DNA of 64,000 nucleotides. It comes from Verrucomicrobiaceae bacterium (GTDB lineage Bacteria; Verrucomicrobiota; Verrucomicrobiia; Verrucomicrobiales; Verrucomicrobiaceae). Every line of letters begins with the position of its first letter. Position 1 is the stretch's first letter. Below, piece after piece: positions 15,846-25,488 of the stretch. The notes beneath the pieces are model-generated. The model made no database searches and was not told where the DNA came from. It saw only the letters and a program-made list of their open reading frames with translations. The DNA lies in the NCBI GenBank assembly GCA_016795485.1, contig JAEUHM010000007.1, positions 1 to 64,000 on the forward strand, in the 5' to 3' direction. A program made the position numbers and the translations under genes.

Positions 15846-17066
15846 TCAGGCTGGAACTGCACTGCTGATCAAAACGCCAGGTTGCACCGAGCGCGGCTCG
15901 GTGATCAACCGTATCATTTTATCAAACACTTCTTGGCCTCGAAGGATCTCGATCTGCACCCGCATGAAGTAGATGGGGATGTCCTGCTTTTCGATGTCAG
16001 GAAAGCGCACGATGTCTTTCTCGGTGGTGACAATCATCTCCACGTCACGGCGATCACAGCGATCCAAGAAAGGAAGAAGGTCCTGCACATGAAAGCGGTG
16101 ATGATCTGGGAACCGGGCGGTGACTTCTACTTTAGCCCCCAGCTTCTTGAGACCATTTTCAAAACTTTCCGGCACGGCAATGCCCGAGAAAGCACCAACA
16201 AACTTGCCGTCTAGGGCATCAATCTCCAGGCGCTCACATGTGTGCATGTTTTGAAGGTAAACGGGACGGTGTCTGCACTCAATGATCTCTGCAACGCGGT
16301 TGTACTTCCTCAGATTGGCGATGAGATCGGTGTTGGGTGCATCCTCGCTCTTGGTGATGAAGATATAGCTGGCTCTCTTCAAGTGGCGAGCGGGCTCTCT
16401 CAGAGTGCCACGCGGGAGCAAGTAACCGGTGCCAAAGGGTGCTGTCCGGTCTACTAGCACAATGTCCAGCCGATGCTGTAGCTTCAGATACTGCATGCCG
16501 TCATCCAGAACGAGAGCGTCCACATTGAAGTTCTTGATCGCGTATTTGCCTGCCTTGACCCGGTTCTTGTCCACTAGGACCGGCACGCCTGGAAGATTGT
16601 TCGCCAGCATGCGGGGTTCGTCGCCTGCCATGTGCGAGTCCAACAACACATTGCGTCCATCAGATACGACCCTGGGCGGAGTTTCCGGCGGGCGCTCCAT
16701 CAATCCAAGACCGTAAGCCAAGCGCTTGAGTAGAGGCTCAGGACGGGACTTCTTGCTCTTGTAGCCGCGACTCAGGATGGCGACACTTCGGCCTTTCTCG
16801 TGCAGTGTGCGTGAGATGAGTTCCACGACAGGGGTCTTGCCGGTGCCGCCCACCGTTAAGTTACCAATCGCAATGACAGGAACACCGAGGTGACTGGCGT
16901 GGATGTAGCGGTTCTTGAATAACCAAACGCGCGCCGACACGACAGCGCTATAAACCGATGATAGAGCCCAGAAGATGACGCGGCAGATTGCTGCGTTCCA
17001 TCCTCTCCGGTTATTGAGGATGACATCCGTGATGAAGTTGCGGAGATCTTCCAGCGTGTCCTTCAT
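15846..17066 (-). CDS. lpxK: tetraacyldisaccharide 4'-kinase LpxK
   Basis: Phosphorylates the 4' position of the lipid A disaccharide at the inner membrane, so the organism makes lipid A. The Walker A motif GGTGKTP follows the conserved IAIGNLTVG at about residues 65-80. [19 protein letters not shown] and the Arg/Pro-rich [17 protein letters not shown] stretch are LpxK marks. A hydrophobic N-terminal helix (about residues 27-46) is the membrane anchor. At 406 residues it is somewhat longer than the usual 330-360, with an insert after RGYKSKKS. It runs just downstream of the parvulin gene, 12 bases apart. Confidence 0.95.
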   Translation of the reverse strand: MKDTLEDLRNFITDVILNNRRGWNAAICRVIFWALSSVYSAVVSARVWLFKNRYIHASHLGVPVIAIGNLTVGGTGKTPVVELISRTLHEKGRSVAILSRGYKSKKSRPEPLLKRLAYGLGLMERPPETPPRVVSDGRNVLLDSHMAGDEPRMLANNLPGVPVLVDKNRVKAGKYAIKNFNVDALVLDDGMQYLKLQHRLDIVLVDRTAPFGTGYLLPRGTLREPARHLKRASYIFITKSEDAPNTDLIANLRKYNRVAEIIECRHRPVYLQNMHTCERLEIDALDGKFVGAFSGIAVPESFENGLKKLGAKVEVTARFPDHHRFHVQDLLPFLDRCDRRDVEMIVTTEKDIVRFPDIEKQDIPIYFMRVQIEILRGQEVFDKMIRLITEPRSVQPGVLISSAVPA

Positions 17067-17078
17067 GCCATTGAACTT

Positions 17079-17972
17079 CTAGTGGCCGCAACCGCAGTTC
17101 TCGGGTGGATCAGTATCGACAATGGACGCAGACTTTTTCAACTCGGCGAGGAACTCGTTAAATCGACGGTCACGTTCGGCTTCTCGATAGCTAAGGGTCA
17201 CTTTTTCTCGGATCTCATCCAGTGGCACTGCCGTGGCAGGCTTCCGATCCATGAGCTTGCACAAATGAAAGCCCAGTTGGGTGGTAAACACGGGGCTCAC
17301 TTCACCTACATCCATGGAGAAGGCAATGGTTTCAAACTCTTCCATGTATTCACCGCGCTTGAACCAGCCGAGGTCGATCTGTTGTTGCTCATTACCTCGT
17401 TCTGCTTCCGCGAGTGCTTCAAAATCCTCGCCAGACTTCACGCGAGCCCGCAGTTCTCGCATTTTCTCGTAAACTTCCTGGCGGCTTTTTGCTCCATCCA
17501 TGCCTTTGGTGATGTGCACCACGCGGATGAGTTCATCCGACTTGAACTGTTCAATTGATTTCTGGTAGAACTCCTGAAGTTCCTCTTCCGTGGGTTCCTT
17601 CTCCTCGCCGTAGACGCCCGTGAGCAGGCTGTCCAAGCGCACTCCGTTCGCTACGTTGTCCCGAATGATATCTTCGTTTCCCTGCAAAGGCATGCCGATC
17701 CGAATGGCGAACTGATGGTCGCCACCAGCTTCTTCAATGAGTTTCTCAAGTCGCGCTGAGACTGCCGCCTCATCCACACCCGGGAATCGGAGACGCGCTT
17801 CGTTATTAAGGATGACTCTGGAGATGATGTTGTCCTTGGCGGTTGCGCGGAACTCGGGGTCGCGTTCACAGCACGCAACTTGAAGCGTGCGCTCGTAGTG
17901 CCCTTTGATCTGCCGGAACTCGGTCTCGATTGCTTCGTCGTCGATTTCCTCGCCATTGATGATTAGTGCCAT
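17079..17972 (-). CDS. parvulin-type peptidyl-prolyl isomerase, cytosolic
   Basis: Catalyses cis-trans isomerisation at prolyl bonds. The rotamase domain covers about residues 130-265: IRVVHITKG, then GEDFEALAEAE, LGWFKRGEYMEEFE and TTQLGFHLCKLMDRK. An N-terminal helical region (residues 1-120) resembles SurA/trigger-factor-type chaperone arms. I start at the ATG at 17972 (MALIINGEEID). No signal peptide is visible there, so the protein is probably cytosolic. The C-terminus ends in CGCGH, a possible metal-binding tail. It shares a strand and close spacing with lpxK. Confidence 0.88.
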   Translation of the reverse strand: MALIINGEEIDDEAIETEFRQIKGHYERTLQVACCERDPEFRATAKDNIISRVILNNEARLRFPGVDEAAVSARLEKLIEEAGGDHQFAIRIGMPLQGNEDIIRDNVANGVRLDSLLTGVYGEEKEPTEEELQEFYQKSIEQFKSDELIRVVHITKGMDGAKSRQEVYEKMRELRARVKSGEDFEALAEAERGNEQQQIDLGWFKRGEYMEEFETIAFSMDVGEVSPVFTTQLGFHLCKLMDRKPATAVPLDEIREKVTLSYREAERDRRFNEFLAELKKSASIVDTDPPENCGCGH

Positions 17973-18088
17973 GGCGCACGCTGTAGCGGCGGACCGCTTT
18001 TTCAATCGACTTCTGGCACATCCCTGGCTTATCACCTTGCCACGGGCGGCCAAGACGCCAAAATGGGCCGACCCCATCCCTACCAGCC

Positions 18089-19069
18089 GTGCGTTTCTCG
18101 ATGTTTGCCCTCACCAGTCTGTCCATCATCATCCTGAGTTCCTGTCAGGCACCCGCACCGTCTGCGAGTCCGTACGCAAATACAGCCTACTATGGCGCTT
18201 CAGGTTATCAGCAGCCCGTTTACCAGCAGCCAGTCGTTCAAACCTACCAGCAGCCTACCTATGCGGCTCCTGTCCAAGCCCAACCGGCCTTTCAATATGC
18301 TGGTGTGGATGCCCAGGCTCAGCACACAGCCTCCAGCGCGCCGATCATTCGCGCTGAAAGCTATCTTTTGATAGATGCCAACTCGGGTCGGCCCCTCGTG
18401 GCGAGGAATGCTGACACCGTGCGCGGAGTTGCAAGCACGCAAAAGCTCCTGACGGCATTGGTGGTGCTCGATGCGGGAAACTTAGACAAGAAAGTGAAGA
18501 TTCAGTCCACGGACACCGCCGTAGAGCCCACCAAACTTGGTGTGCGGGCTGGGGAGATCTACACCCGCCGTGAGTTGCTCTATGCTTTTCTCGTCAAGAG
18601 TGCCAACGACCTCGCCAAAGTGCTGGCCCGTGACAATGCAGGTGGTCAGGCAGCATTTGCAGCAAAAATGAACGCCAAAGCGCGGTCACTTGGCATGCGA
18701 TCATCCTATTTTGTCAATCCTCATGGCCTCACAGCTCCGGGGCAACACTCAACCGCACGTGACATGGCGAGGGTAGCCATGGCAGCTTATCGCAACGACG
18801 TCATCCGCGATGCCGTTCGCCGTAAATACTTTACATTTCGCTTTAACAGCGGCCGCAAGATCACTCTAGAAAACACCAATGATCTGTTAGGTGCCATGCC
18901 CGAGTGCAATGGCATGAAAACTGGCTACACCAACGCGGCGGGCCGGTGCTTGATATCCTCTGCATCTAGCGGTGGACGAGCCGTCATCCTCATCCAACTC
19001 GGCACCAAGACAAAATACATCTGGGACGATGCTCGAGTGCTCATGTCCTGGGGCTTGAGGAATCTCTAG
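18089..19069 (+). CDS. D-alanyl-D-alanine carboxypeptidase (PBP5/6-like, S11), lipoprotein
   Basis: Trims the terminal D-Ala of peptidoglycan pentapeptides in the periplasm. The three penicillin-binding motifs are present: SxxK at S116-K119 (STQKL), SxN in the VKSANDLA segment and KTG in CNGMKTGYTNAAG. The signal ends in a lipobox (ILSSC, Cys19), so it is probably lipid-anchored. A Gln/Pro/Tyr-rich linker covers about residues 35-70. The start codon is GTG at 18089 or ATG at 18101. The C-terminal beta domain of classical PBP5 is absent, which is usual for the shorter S11 enzymes. Confidence 0.92.
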   Translation: MRFSMFALTSLSIIILSSCQAPAPSASPYANTAYYGASGYQQPVYQQPVVQTYQQPTYAAPVQAQPAFQYAGVDAQAQHTASSAPIIRAESYLLIDANSGRPLVARNADTVRGVASTQKLLTALVVLDAGNLDKKVKIQSTDTAVEPTKLGVRAGEIYTRRELLYAFLVKSANDLAKVLARDNAGGQAAFAAKMNAKARSLGMRSSYFVNPHGLTAPGQHSTARDMARVAMAAYRNDVIRDAVRRKYFTFRFNSGRKITLENTNDLLGAMPECNGMKTGYTNAAGRCLISSASSGGRAVILIQLGTKTKYIWDDARVLMSWGLRNL

Positions 19070-19123
19070 TCTGGCTCCCGAAACTGACCGCAATTTCTCT
19101 TCTGCCTAGTTCGTTCACCGGCG

Positions 19124-21052
19124 ATGTTATCTCGTGGACTTGTTTTGTTCTTGGTATTGTTGAGTCAATCGTCGGTTTTGGAGGCTGGTTCGCGGCCCAA
19201 TGTGGTGTTGTTTCTTGTCGATGACATGGGGTGGCGTGACTGTGGCGTTTTCGGATCAAAGTATTACGAGACACCGCGGATTGATGCGTTTGCTAAGCAG
19301 GCTGTTCGTTTCACTAATGCCTATGCTCAGCCCCTGTGCTCTCCCACTAGGGCTAGTTTGCTCACTGGGAAGTATTCGGCACGTCACGGCATAACGAGCG
19401 CCACGGGCCATAAGCCACCACAGCCAGACGGCTTTGCGTTCTTGCCCAAAGCAGCGCCCGCCAATCAGCCGCTGCTGATGCCGGAGAGTAAAAACTACCT
19501 TGATCCGAGTGAATACACTTTGGCCGAGGCTTTGCGCGATGCTGGGTATCGCACGGCGCACATCGGAAAGTGGCATTTGGGTATGACTGAGCCTCATTGG
19601 CCCGAGCAACAGGGTTTTGATGTGACGTTTCACTGCCACCCCGACCCTGGGCCTCCGGGGAACTATTTTTCTCCGTATGGTGTGGTGCCGAATGGAAAGC
19701 CAAACGGCAAAACTCGAGTCGGAAACATTACGGATGGTCCTGCGGGCGAATACATCGTTGATCGCTTGGCGGACGAGGCCGTGAAGTTTATTGAGAGCAG
19801 TGAGGACAAACCGTTCTTCCTCAATCTCTGGCAATACGGAGTGCATGGGCCTTGGGGGCACAAGGAGGCTTACACGGCTCAGTTCAAGGACAAGGCCACG
19901 TCAGAAGGGCAGGGCAACCCCATCATGGCCTCAATGTTGAAAAGCGTGGATGACAGCTTCGGGAAGGTGCTTGATGCGTTAGACCGCCTCGGTTTTGCGG
20001 AGAATACGATTGTCATCTTCAACTCGGACAACGGCGGAAACACCCACAGCAATGTAGAGTCCGAAGCAAAAACGAAGAAGAAAAAGGCGGATGATCCGCT
20101 TCTAACTAACTGGCGCAAGTGGGCAGGAAATCAGCCGCCTACCAACAACACGCCGTTGCGTGACGGGAAGGGGAGTCTTTACGAAGGTGGTGTGCGTGTC
20201 CCGCTGATGTGGCGTTGGCCTGGCAAGTTCTCGGCTGGTGCTGTTAGCGAGCAGGTGGTCGCGCATATCGATTTGTATCCGACCGTTTTGGAGTTGGTGG
20301 GCATCAAACGTAAGCCAGAGCACATCGTGGATGGCGCGAGTTACGCATCGTTGCTCACTACTGGGCGAGGTGCGATGACTCGGGAAGCATTGTTCAACTA
20401 CTTCCCGCATGGTGCTGCTGGTCGTGGCGGTGTGACGGTCCGTGCAGGCAATCTCAAGCTGATCCGCTGGTTCTCCAGTGACCCTGCTGATCCCGCACGG
20501 CACGAACTGTATGATCTCTCTCGCGATCTTGGTGAACAAAACAACCTAGCAATGGAGCGTGCGAGCGATGTTGCGAGATTGGATGCACTGATTGACCGCT
20601 TCCTAGCGGATACGAAGGCCAACTACCCAAGGCCAAATCCTGATTTCAAAGGAGCGATCAAGAAGACTTCCGAGAGGCGCCCTTTCATGGGTTGGGTGCC
20701 AAAAGGATGTGAGGCTGTCATGGTAGATGGCGTGCTGAAGCTCACTGCTACCGGGCGAATGCCATTCGTAGCAATGACCAACCTTGATATGGTTGGACCA
20801 CTGAAGTTGATCCTCCACACCAAGGATGGTTCTGGTCAGGCGAGTGCTACATGGCGTCTGGTGACGCAGGAAGAGTTTGTTGCGGGTGACTCGCAGACTA
20901 CAAAGTTTGACGTCAGCCCGGGAACAAGGGAGATCATGTTGCCTGTAAATGGGAACATGCGTCACATTCGGCTCCAAGTTCCAATGCCTGTAGCCCTCGA
21001 TAAGGTCGAAATCATCCCCGCGACCGGGGATGCACGAACTTGGGACTTTTAG
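19124..21052 (+). CDS. secreted sulfatase, CSPTR type, with C-terminal extension
   Basis: Formylglycine sulfatase. The signal peptide is at residues 1-22, NVVLFLVDDMGW gives the metal Asp pair, and C72 in CSPTRASLLTGKYSARHG is the modified residue. GKWHLG and SDNGGNTHSN follow. After the catalytic domain (to about residue 500) there is a further region of about 140 residues beginning near TSERRPFMGWVP, beta-rich and of unknown role, perhaps carbohydrate contact. It is larger than the other sulfatase in the window and aligns only at the motifs, so the substrates probably differ. Confidence 0.94.
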   Translation: MLSRGLVLFLVLLSQSSVLEAGSRPNVVLFLVDDMGWRDCGVFGSKYYETPRIDAFAKQAVRFTNAYAQPLCSPTRASLLTGKYSARHGITSATGHKPPQPDGFAFLPKAAPANQPLLMPESKNYLDPSEYTLAEALRDAGYRTAHIGKWHLGMTEPHWPEQQGFDVTFHCHPDPGPPGNYFSPYGVVPNGKPNGKTRVGNITDGPAGEYIVDRLADEAVKFIESSEDKPFFLNLWQYGVHGPWGHKEAYTAQFKDKATSEGQGNPIMASMLKSVDDSFGKVLDALDRLGFAENTIVIFNSDNGGNTHSNVESEAKTKKKKADDPLLTNWRKWAGNQPPTNNTPLRDGKGSLYEGGVRVPLMWRWPGKFSAGAVSEQVVAHIDLYPTVLELVGIKRKPEHIVDGASYASLLTTGRGAMTREALFNYFPHGAAGRGGVTVRAGNLKLIRWFSSDPADPARHELYDLSRDLGEQNNLAMERASDVARLDALIDRFLADTKANYPRPNPDFKGAIKKTSERRPFMGWVPKGCEAVMVDGVLKLTATGRMPFVAMTNLDMVGPLKLILHTKDGSGQASATWRLVTQEEFVAGDSQTTKFDVSPGTREIMLPVNGNMRHIRLQVPMPVALDKVEIIPATGDARTWDF

Positions 21053-21064
21053 CCACAGTGAAGA

Positions 21065-23410
21065 CTACTTTTTCCCTTTCGAGACAGCGGCACTGAACCA
21101 GTCGCCACCACCACCGCCACCTCCAAATGGGTTGCCCATGCCGCCACCGCTACTGCGGTAACGATCCTGACCACCACCTCCTCCGCCATTTGGACGTGGG
21201 CCGCCCTGTCCTGGAGGCCCAGACTTCTTCTTCTCGAAGTCAGGTTTGGATTTCATGCTCAGTGAGATGCGCTTGCGCGGCAAATCCACTTCGATGACGG
21301 TCACCATGACCTTCTGCTGCACCTTGACGACTTCGGAGGCATCGCGCACGAAGTTATCACTCAGTTGACTGACGTGGACGAGTCCGTCCTGGTGAACACC
21401 GATGTCTACGAATGCTCCAAAGGCGGCTACGTTGGTCACGATGCCAGGGAGCTTCATCCCTACCTGCAAATCCTCAGGTTTCTCCACTCCGTCTTGGAAC
21501 TTGAAGACCTCGAACTGCTTGCGCGGATCGCGTCCTGGCTTGGCGAGCTCGTTGATGATGTCTTGGAGGGTAGGAAGCCCAACTTCTTCCGTGACATATT
21601 TCTTGAGGTCGATGCGAGAGCGAAGATCGGCCTTAGAAATGAGATCTGGCAAGGTGCAACCGAGGTCGCTCGCCATACGCTCGACGAGCGGATAGCGTTC
21701 AGGGTGAACCGCGCTCGTATCCAGCGGATGCTCGCTTCCACTAATCCGCAAGAATCCCGCAGCTTGCTCAAATGCCTTGTCGCCGAGTCTTGGAACCTTC
21801 TTGAGTTCTGCCCGCGACTTGAAAGGCCCATTCTCATTCCGGAAGGTGACGATACCTGATGCCAGCGATGAATTGAGTCCTGAGACATAGGCAAGCAATT
21901 GCTTGGATGCGGTATTCAGTTCCACTCCCACACCGTTCACGCAGGAAACCACAGTGTCGTCCAGACTGCGTTTGAGCATGGACTGATCCACATCATGCTG
22001 ATACTGACCAACCCCGATGCTTTTGGGATCGATTTTGACGAGCTCTGCGAGTGGGTCCATCAAGCGGCGACCAATCGAGACTGCTCCACGAACGGTGACG
22101 TCGTGATCGGGGAACTCCTCGCGAGCCACTTCACTTGCAGAGTAGACGGATGCACCTGCTTCACTGACCATGAGAATCGGAATGTGTTTGGGAACGCCGA
22201 TCTTGTTCACGAAAGACTCCGTTTCACGACTTGCCGTGCCGTTTCCAATCGCGATGGCCTCAATCTGATGATACTTGATGACGTTGAGCAACAACTCCTT
22301 GGCTTGCAGCAGAGTGTTGCCACTGCCGATGAGGTAAATGACGTCGTTGAAGAGCAGTTTGCCCTGGGCGTCCAGCGCCACGACTTTACAACCCGTGCGG
22401 AAGCCGGGGTCGATCCCGAGCACGCGTTTTTGTCCAAGCGGGGCGGCTAACATCAGTTCGCGGAGGTTGTCGGCAAACACCTTCACCGCCTCAGCATCCG
22501 CCTTCTTTTTGGATTCCATGCGGGACTCAGTTTCCATGCTCGGACCAATGAGGCGCTTCAGCGCATCAAGAGCCGCAAGTTTCATCTGCTCACAAGACGG
22601 AGTGCGCCCAGGTACGTGCAACCGCTCGATGATGGCTTGCGCCTCGACTTCAGGCGGGGTGATACGCATCATCAGGAAGCCTTCGGTTTCGCCACGTCGT
22701 ATGGCTAGGATGCGATGGGAAGGGATCGTCTTGAGGGGCTCGTTCCAGTCAAAGTAATCGCGGAACTTGGCGGCTTCTGGATCCGCTTCTTTCCCAAACA
22801 TGACTTTTGAGGTGACAGTGCCTTTCTCTAGGTAGAGCTGACGAAGTGCGGCGCGAGTTGGAGCGTCATCGCTGATGCGCTCAGCGAGAATGTCACGCGC
22901 ACCAGCAAGGGCTTCGTTGGCGTCTTTGACTTTCAGATCGTCGGCGGCTTCCAGATTGATGTATTTGGCTGCCTCGGCTGTGGGATCAGAGTTGTCGGCG
23001 AGATGAGAGACGATCCAATCCGCAAGTGGCTCAAGTCCCTTGTCTTTGGCAACTGTAGCACGTGTGCGGCGCTTTGGTTTGTAGGGGGCAAAGAGGTCTT
23101 CTAGCACGGTGAGTGTCTCCGCGCGGTCAATCTTCTCGCGGAGGCCGTCCGTCATGAGGTTGCGCTCTTCAAGAGACTTCACGATGCTGGCGCGCCGATC
23201 ATCGACCGCAATAAGTTGCTCCAAGCGATCTCGGACATTCGCGATTTGCACTTCGTCCATCTCACCGGTGGCTTCCTTCCGATAGCGGGCAATGAATGGC
23301 ACTGTGGAGCCTTCAGACAGGAGGTGTGCGGTCGCTCCTACATGAATCGCCTTGAGTTTGAGTTCACCGGCTATCTTCTGAACGTGAGCGACATTGATTT
23401 TGAGTTCCAT
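21065..23410 (-). CDS. tex: Tex-family RNA-binding transcription accessory protein
   Basis: Cytoplasmic protein of the Tex/Spt6 group. In order: an N-terminal helical region with YRKEATGEMDE, a YqgF-like RNase H fold (VLGIDPGFRTGCKVVALD), a helix-hairpin-helix segment (LNSSLASGIVTFRNENGPF) and one S1 RNA-binding domain (GIVTNVAAFGAFVDIGVHQDG). A Gly-rich tail from about residue 735 ends with SKGKK. The body is the normal 730-770 residues, and the Gly-rich tail is an addition. It is monocistronic. Confidence 0.96.
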   Translation of the reverse strand: MELKINVAHVQKIAGELKLKAIHVGATAHLLSEGSTVPFIARYRKEATGEMDEVQIANVRDRLEQLIAVDDRRASIVKSLEERNLMTDGLREKIDRAETLTVLEDLFAPYKPKRRTRATVAKDKGLEPLADWIVSHLADNSDPTAEAAKYINLEAADDLKVKDANEALAGARDILAERISDDAPTRAALRQLYLEKGTVTSKVMFGKEADPEAAKFRDYFDWNEPLKTIPSHRILAIRRGETEGFLMMRITPPEVEAQAIIERLHVPGRTPSCEQMKLAALDALKRLIGPSMETESRMESKKKADAEAVKVFADNLRELMLAAPLGQKRVLGIDPGFRTGCKVVALDAQGKLLFNDVIYLIGSGNTLLQAKELLLNVIKYHQIEAIAIGNGTASRETESFVNKIGVPKHIPILMVSEAGASVYSASEVAREEFPDHDVTVRGAVSIGRRLMDPLAELVKIDPKSIGVGQYQHDVDQSMLKRSLDDTVVSCVNGVGVELNTASKQLLAYVSGLNSSLASGIVTFRNENGPFKSRAELKKVPRLGDKAFEQAAGFLRISGSEHPLDTSAVHPERYPLVERMASDLGCTLPDLISKADLRSRIDLKKYVTEEVGLPTLQDIINELAKPGRDPRKQFEVFKFQDGVEKPEDLQVGMKLPGIVTNVAAFGAFVDIGVHQDGLVHVSQLSDNFVRDASEVVKVQQKVMVTVIEVDLPRKRISLSMKSKPDFEKKKSGPPGQGGPRPNGGGGGGQDRYRSSGGGMGNPFGGGGGGGDWFSAAVSKGKK

Positions 23411-23557
23411 TGTGAGTGAGAAATTGGCTAGAAAGAGTTTGGGGAGTTTGGTTTTAGCATGAGCGGCTGTTCTGCCAAGTGAGAGCGCGCGTTGTGAATA
23501 AAATTAAATCTGAACTGAGCGTTGACAGGCATCGCGCTGCTCGTTCAAGCTCTGACG

Positions 23558-24214
23558 ATGAAGCTTTCACTGCTGTTTGTTCTCACTGTTTCCATTGTTG
23601 CCAGCGCCCAGACGGGCGAGTGGGTTAGTTTGTTTGACGGAAAGAGTTTTGCTGGTTGGTCACAACCCGGTGGGAAAGCTCCAGAAGCTGGTTGGATGGT
23701 CGAGGACGGAATGATTCACCTTAAGGGCAAGGGTGGGAACCTCATCACCGAGAAGCAGTATGGAACCTTTGAGTTGGAGTGGGAATGGAAGCTTGCGGAA
23801 GGCGCAAACAATGGCGTCAAATACTGGGTGGTGCCGATTGGCGAGAAAAAAGAGTATCTCGGCATCGAGTATCAGATGATCGACGACAAAAGGCATCAGG
23901 ATGCTCTTCGAGGCGGCTCCCACACCACAGCTTGCATCTACGACATTAAGGAAGCCGTGGCTGACAAGCCCGTGAAGCCCGCAGGAGAATGGAATGTCAG
24001 TAAGATCGTGGTGAAGGGCACCAAATTGGAGCATTGGCTCAACGGAATGAAGGTCGCGGAGGCCGATACAGCGTCCCAAGAATGGAAAGACCTTGTAGCG
24101 AAAAGCAAGTTTAAGTCCAAGCCTGGGTTCGCTCCTGGCAAAGGCCACATCATGCTAACCGATCACCAAGATGAAACTTGGTATCGCAGCATTCGCATCA
24201 AAGAGCTTCAGTGA
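23558..24214 (+). CDS. secreted DUF1080 (3-keto-disaccharide hydrolase-like) protein
   Basis: One DUF1080 domain, a concanavalin-like fold abundant in Planctomycetota and Verrucomicrobiota and linked to sugar hydrolysis. The family start WVSLFDGKSFAGW follows a signal peptide (residues 1-17). GTFELEWEWKLAEGANNGV and the closing HIMLTDHQDETWYRSIRIKEL are typical. I start at the ATG at 23558. The last 7 bases overlap the convergent NuoM-like gene. Confidence 0.92.
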   Translation: MKLSLLFVLTVSIVASAQTGEWVSLFDGKSFAGWSQPGGKAPEAGWMVEDGMIHLKGKGGNLITEKQYGTFELEWEWKLAEGANNGVKYWVVPIGEKKEYLGIEYQMIDDKRHQDALRGGSHTTACIYDIKEAVADKPVKPAGEWNVSKIVVKGTKLEHWLNGMKVAEADTASQEWKDLVAKSKFKSKPGFAPGKGHIMLTDHQDETWYRSIRIKELQ

Positions 24215-25470
24215 GACTCTGAGTCGCTGACACCGTAGGCTTTTGCCGCGGGGATGGCGTAGTGCATGATGGCTCTGGGAACTAGTCCGAAGCCGACCAG
24301 TGCACACGCGGCGATTGCCAGCGGCCAGCGCTCGCGTGGGAGTGCATCCGGCACATTTGGGACATGCTTGGGAAGCACTCCGAGGAACAGCACTCCAAAG
24401 AGGCGGATCAGATTGATGGCATTGAACGCTGTTGCTACTGGGAGCGCTATGCCAAGAATGAGATGCTCTTCGAGCGCACCGTGGAAGAGCAGATCCTCTG
24501 CACAATATCCAAGCGTTCCGGGAAGGCCAATGAGAGCGACAGCAGATAGCAAAAAGAAGACTGCGAGGCGAGGAGTGTGGACCGCGAGACCTAAGTGCGA
24601 TTTCGGGTCTTGAGCACCGGCCACCCGCACCTCTACAGCACGGATGATGCAGGCGATGCTAACACATGTGATGCTCACGACAAACCAATGAAGCAGCGCC
24701 CCTGTCACACCTGTGCTGTGTTTGAGAGTGAGTCCTGCGAGAATAAAGGATGCCTGTGAAAGACTGATGTGCGCCAGAATGCGGCGAGGTTTCCTTTCCG
24801 TGAACGCCCTGATCGAAAGAAGAACTGAACTGGCCAGAGCTGCTGCCCCAAGCCAGTCCAGTGAATGATGGTCGGGCATCTTGGTGACTAGGACGGCACC
24901 TAGATGGCTATTGAACAACAGTGCTGATGGGATGAGCGAGCCATGTTCAAACTTGGCCAGTGCTCCCCCTTGAAATGGAAAAACTCCTTTGCGCAAGACC
25001 ACTGCAGCGATCAAGAGCGAAACGCTTCCCGTCCAGGCTCCAATCGTGAGTGCCAATGCACTTAGGACCAGAAACGCTTGTGACCAGCGCTGTTCACGGT
25101 GCTCGCCAAACATGTTTGCAAGAAAAGGTGTCAAAGTAAGCCACCAGCCTAGTGCTTCAATCTGGAGTGTTGAAGCGCTGTAGCAGAGTTGAGTGGCTCC
25201 TGCGAGGATCAGCATGCCTGCCAGTGACTTGGATGTCGCGTCCTGCCGCGGGAGCAATAGCAAAGAAATCAATACCAGCACGCCATGGGTGATGGCTGGC
25301 AGCAACATCACGGGATCACGTCCAGGCGTGACCGCTACGAGGAAGAGGGAGAGCAAGGACGCTGCAACAGCGAGCGACCTACCGGAGTCGGACTTCCGAA
25401 CTAGGAGAACGACAGCAGCCAAGAATGGCACGCAGATGCCAGACAACAGAATCAGTTTGGAAACAGGCAT
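24208..25470 (-). CDS. NuoM/NuoN-like proton-conducting membrane protein of the DAB operon
   Basis: Member of the antiporter-like subunit family of complex I, with about 12 predicted transmembrane helices. K161 in VLRKGVFPFQGGAL corresponds to the conserved lysine of the half-channel, and a membrane Glu (E105) precedes it. It lies 18 bases downstream of DabB in an operon that encodes no other complex I subunits, so it probably works with DabA and DabB. Most described DAB systems have one such subunit, so this would be a second proton-conducting partner. That role is inferred. Confidence 0.82.
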   Translation of the reverse strand: MPVSKLILLSGICVPFLAAVVLLVRKSDSGRSLAVAASLLSLFLVAVTPGRDPVMLLPAITHGVLVLISLLLLPRQDATSKSLAGMLILAGATQLCYSASTLQIEALGWWLTLTPFLANMFGEHREQRWSQAFLVLSALALTIGAWTGSVSLLIAAVVLRKGVFPFQGGALAKFEHGSLIPSALLFNSHLGAVLVTKMPDHHSLDWLGAAALASSVLLSIRAFTERKPRRILAHISLSQASFILAGLTLKHSTGVTGALLHWFVVSITCVSIACIIRAVEVRVAGAQDPKSHLGLAVHTPRLAVFFLLSAVALIGLPGTLGYCAEDLLFHGALEEHLILGIALPVATAFNAINLIRLFGVLFLGVLPKHVPNVPDALPRERWPLAIAACALVGFGLVPRAIMHYAIPAAKAYGVSDSESH

Positions 25471-25488
25471 AAAGAAATGGGGCAGAAC

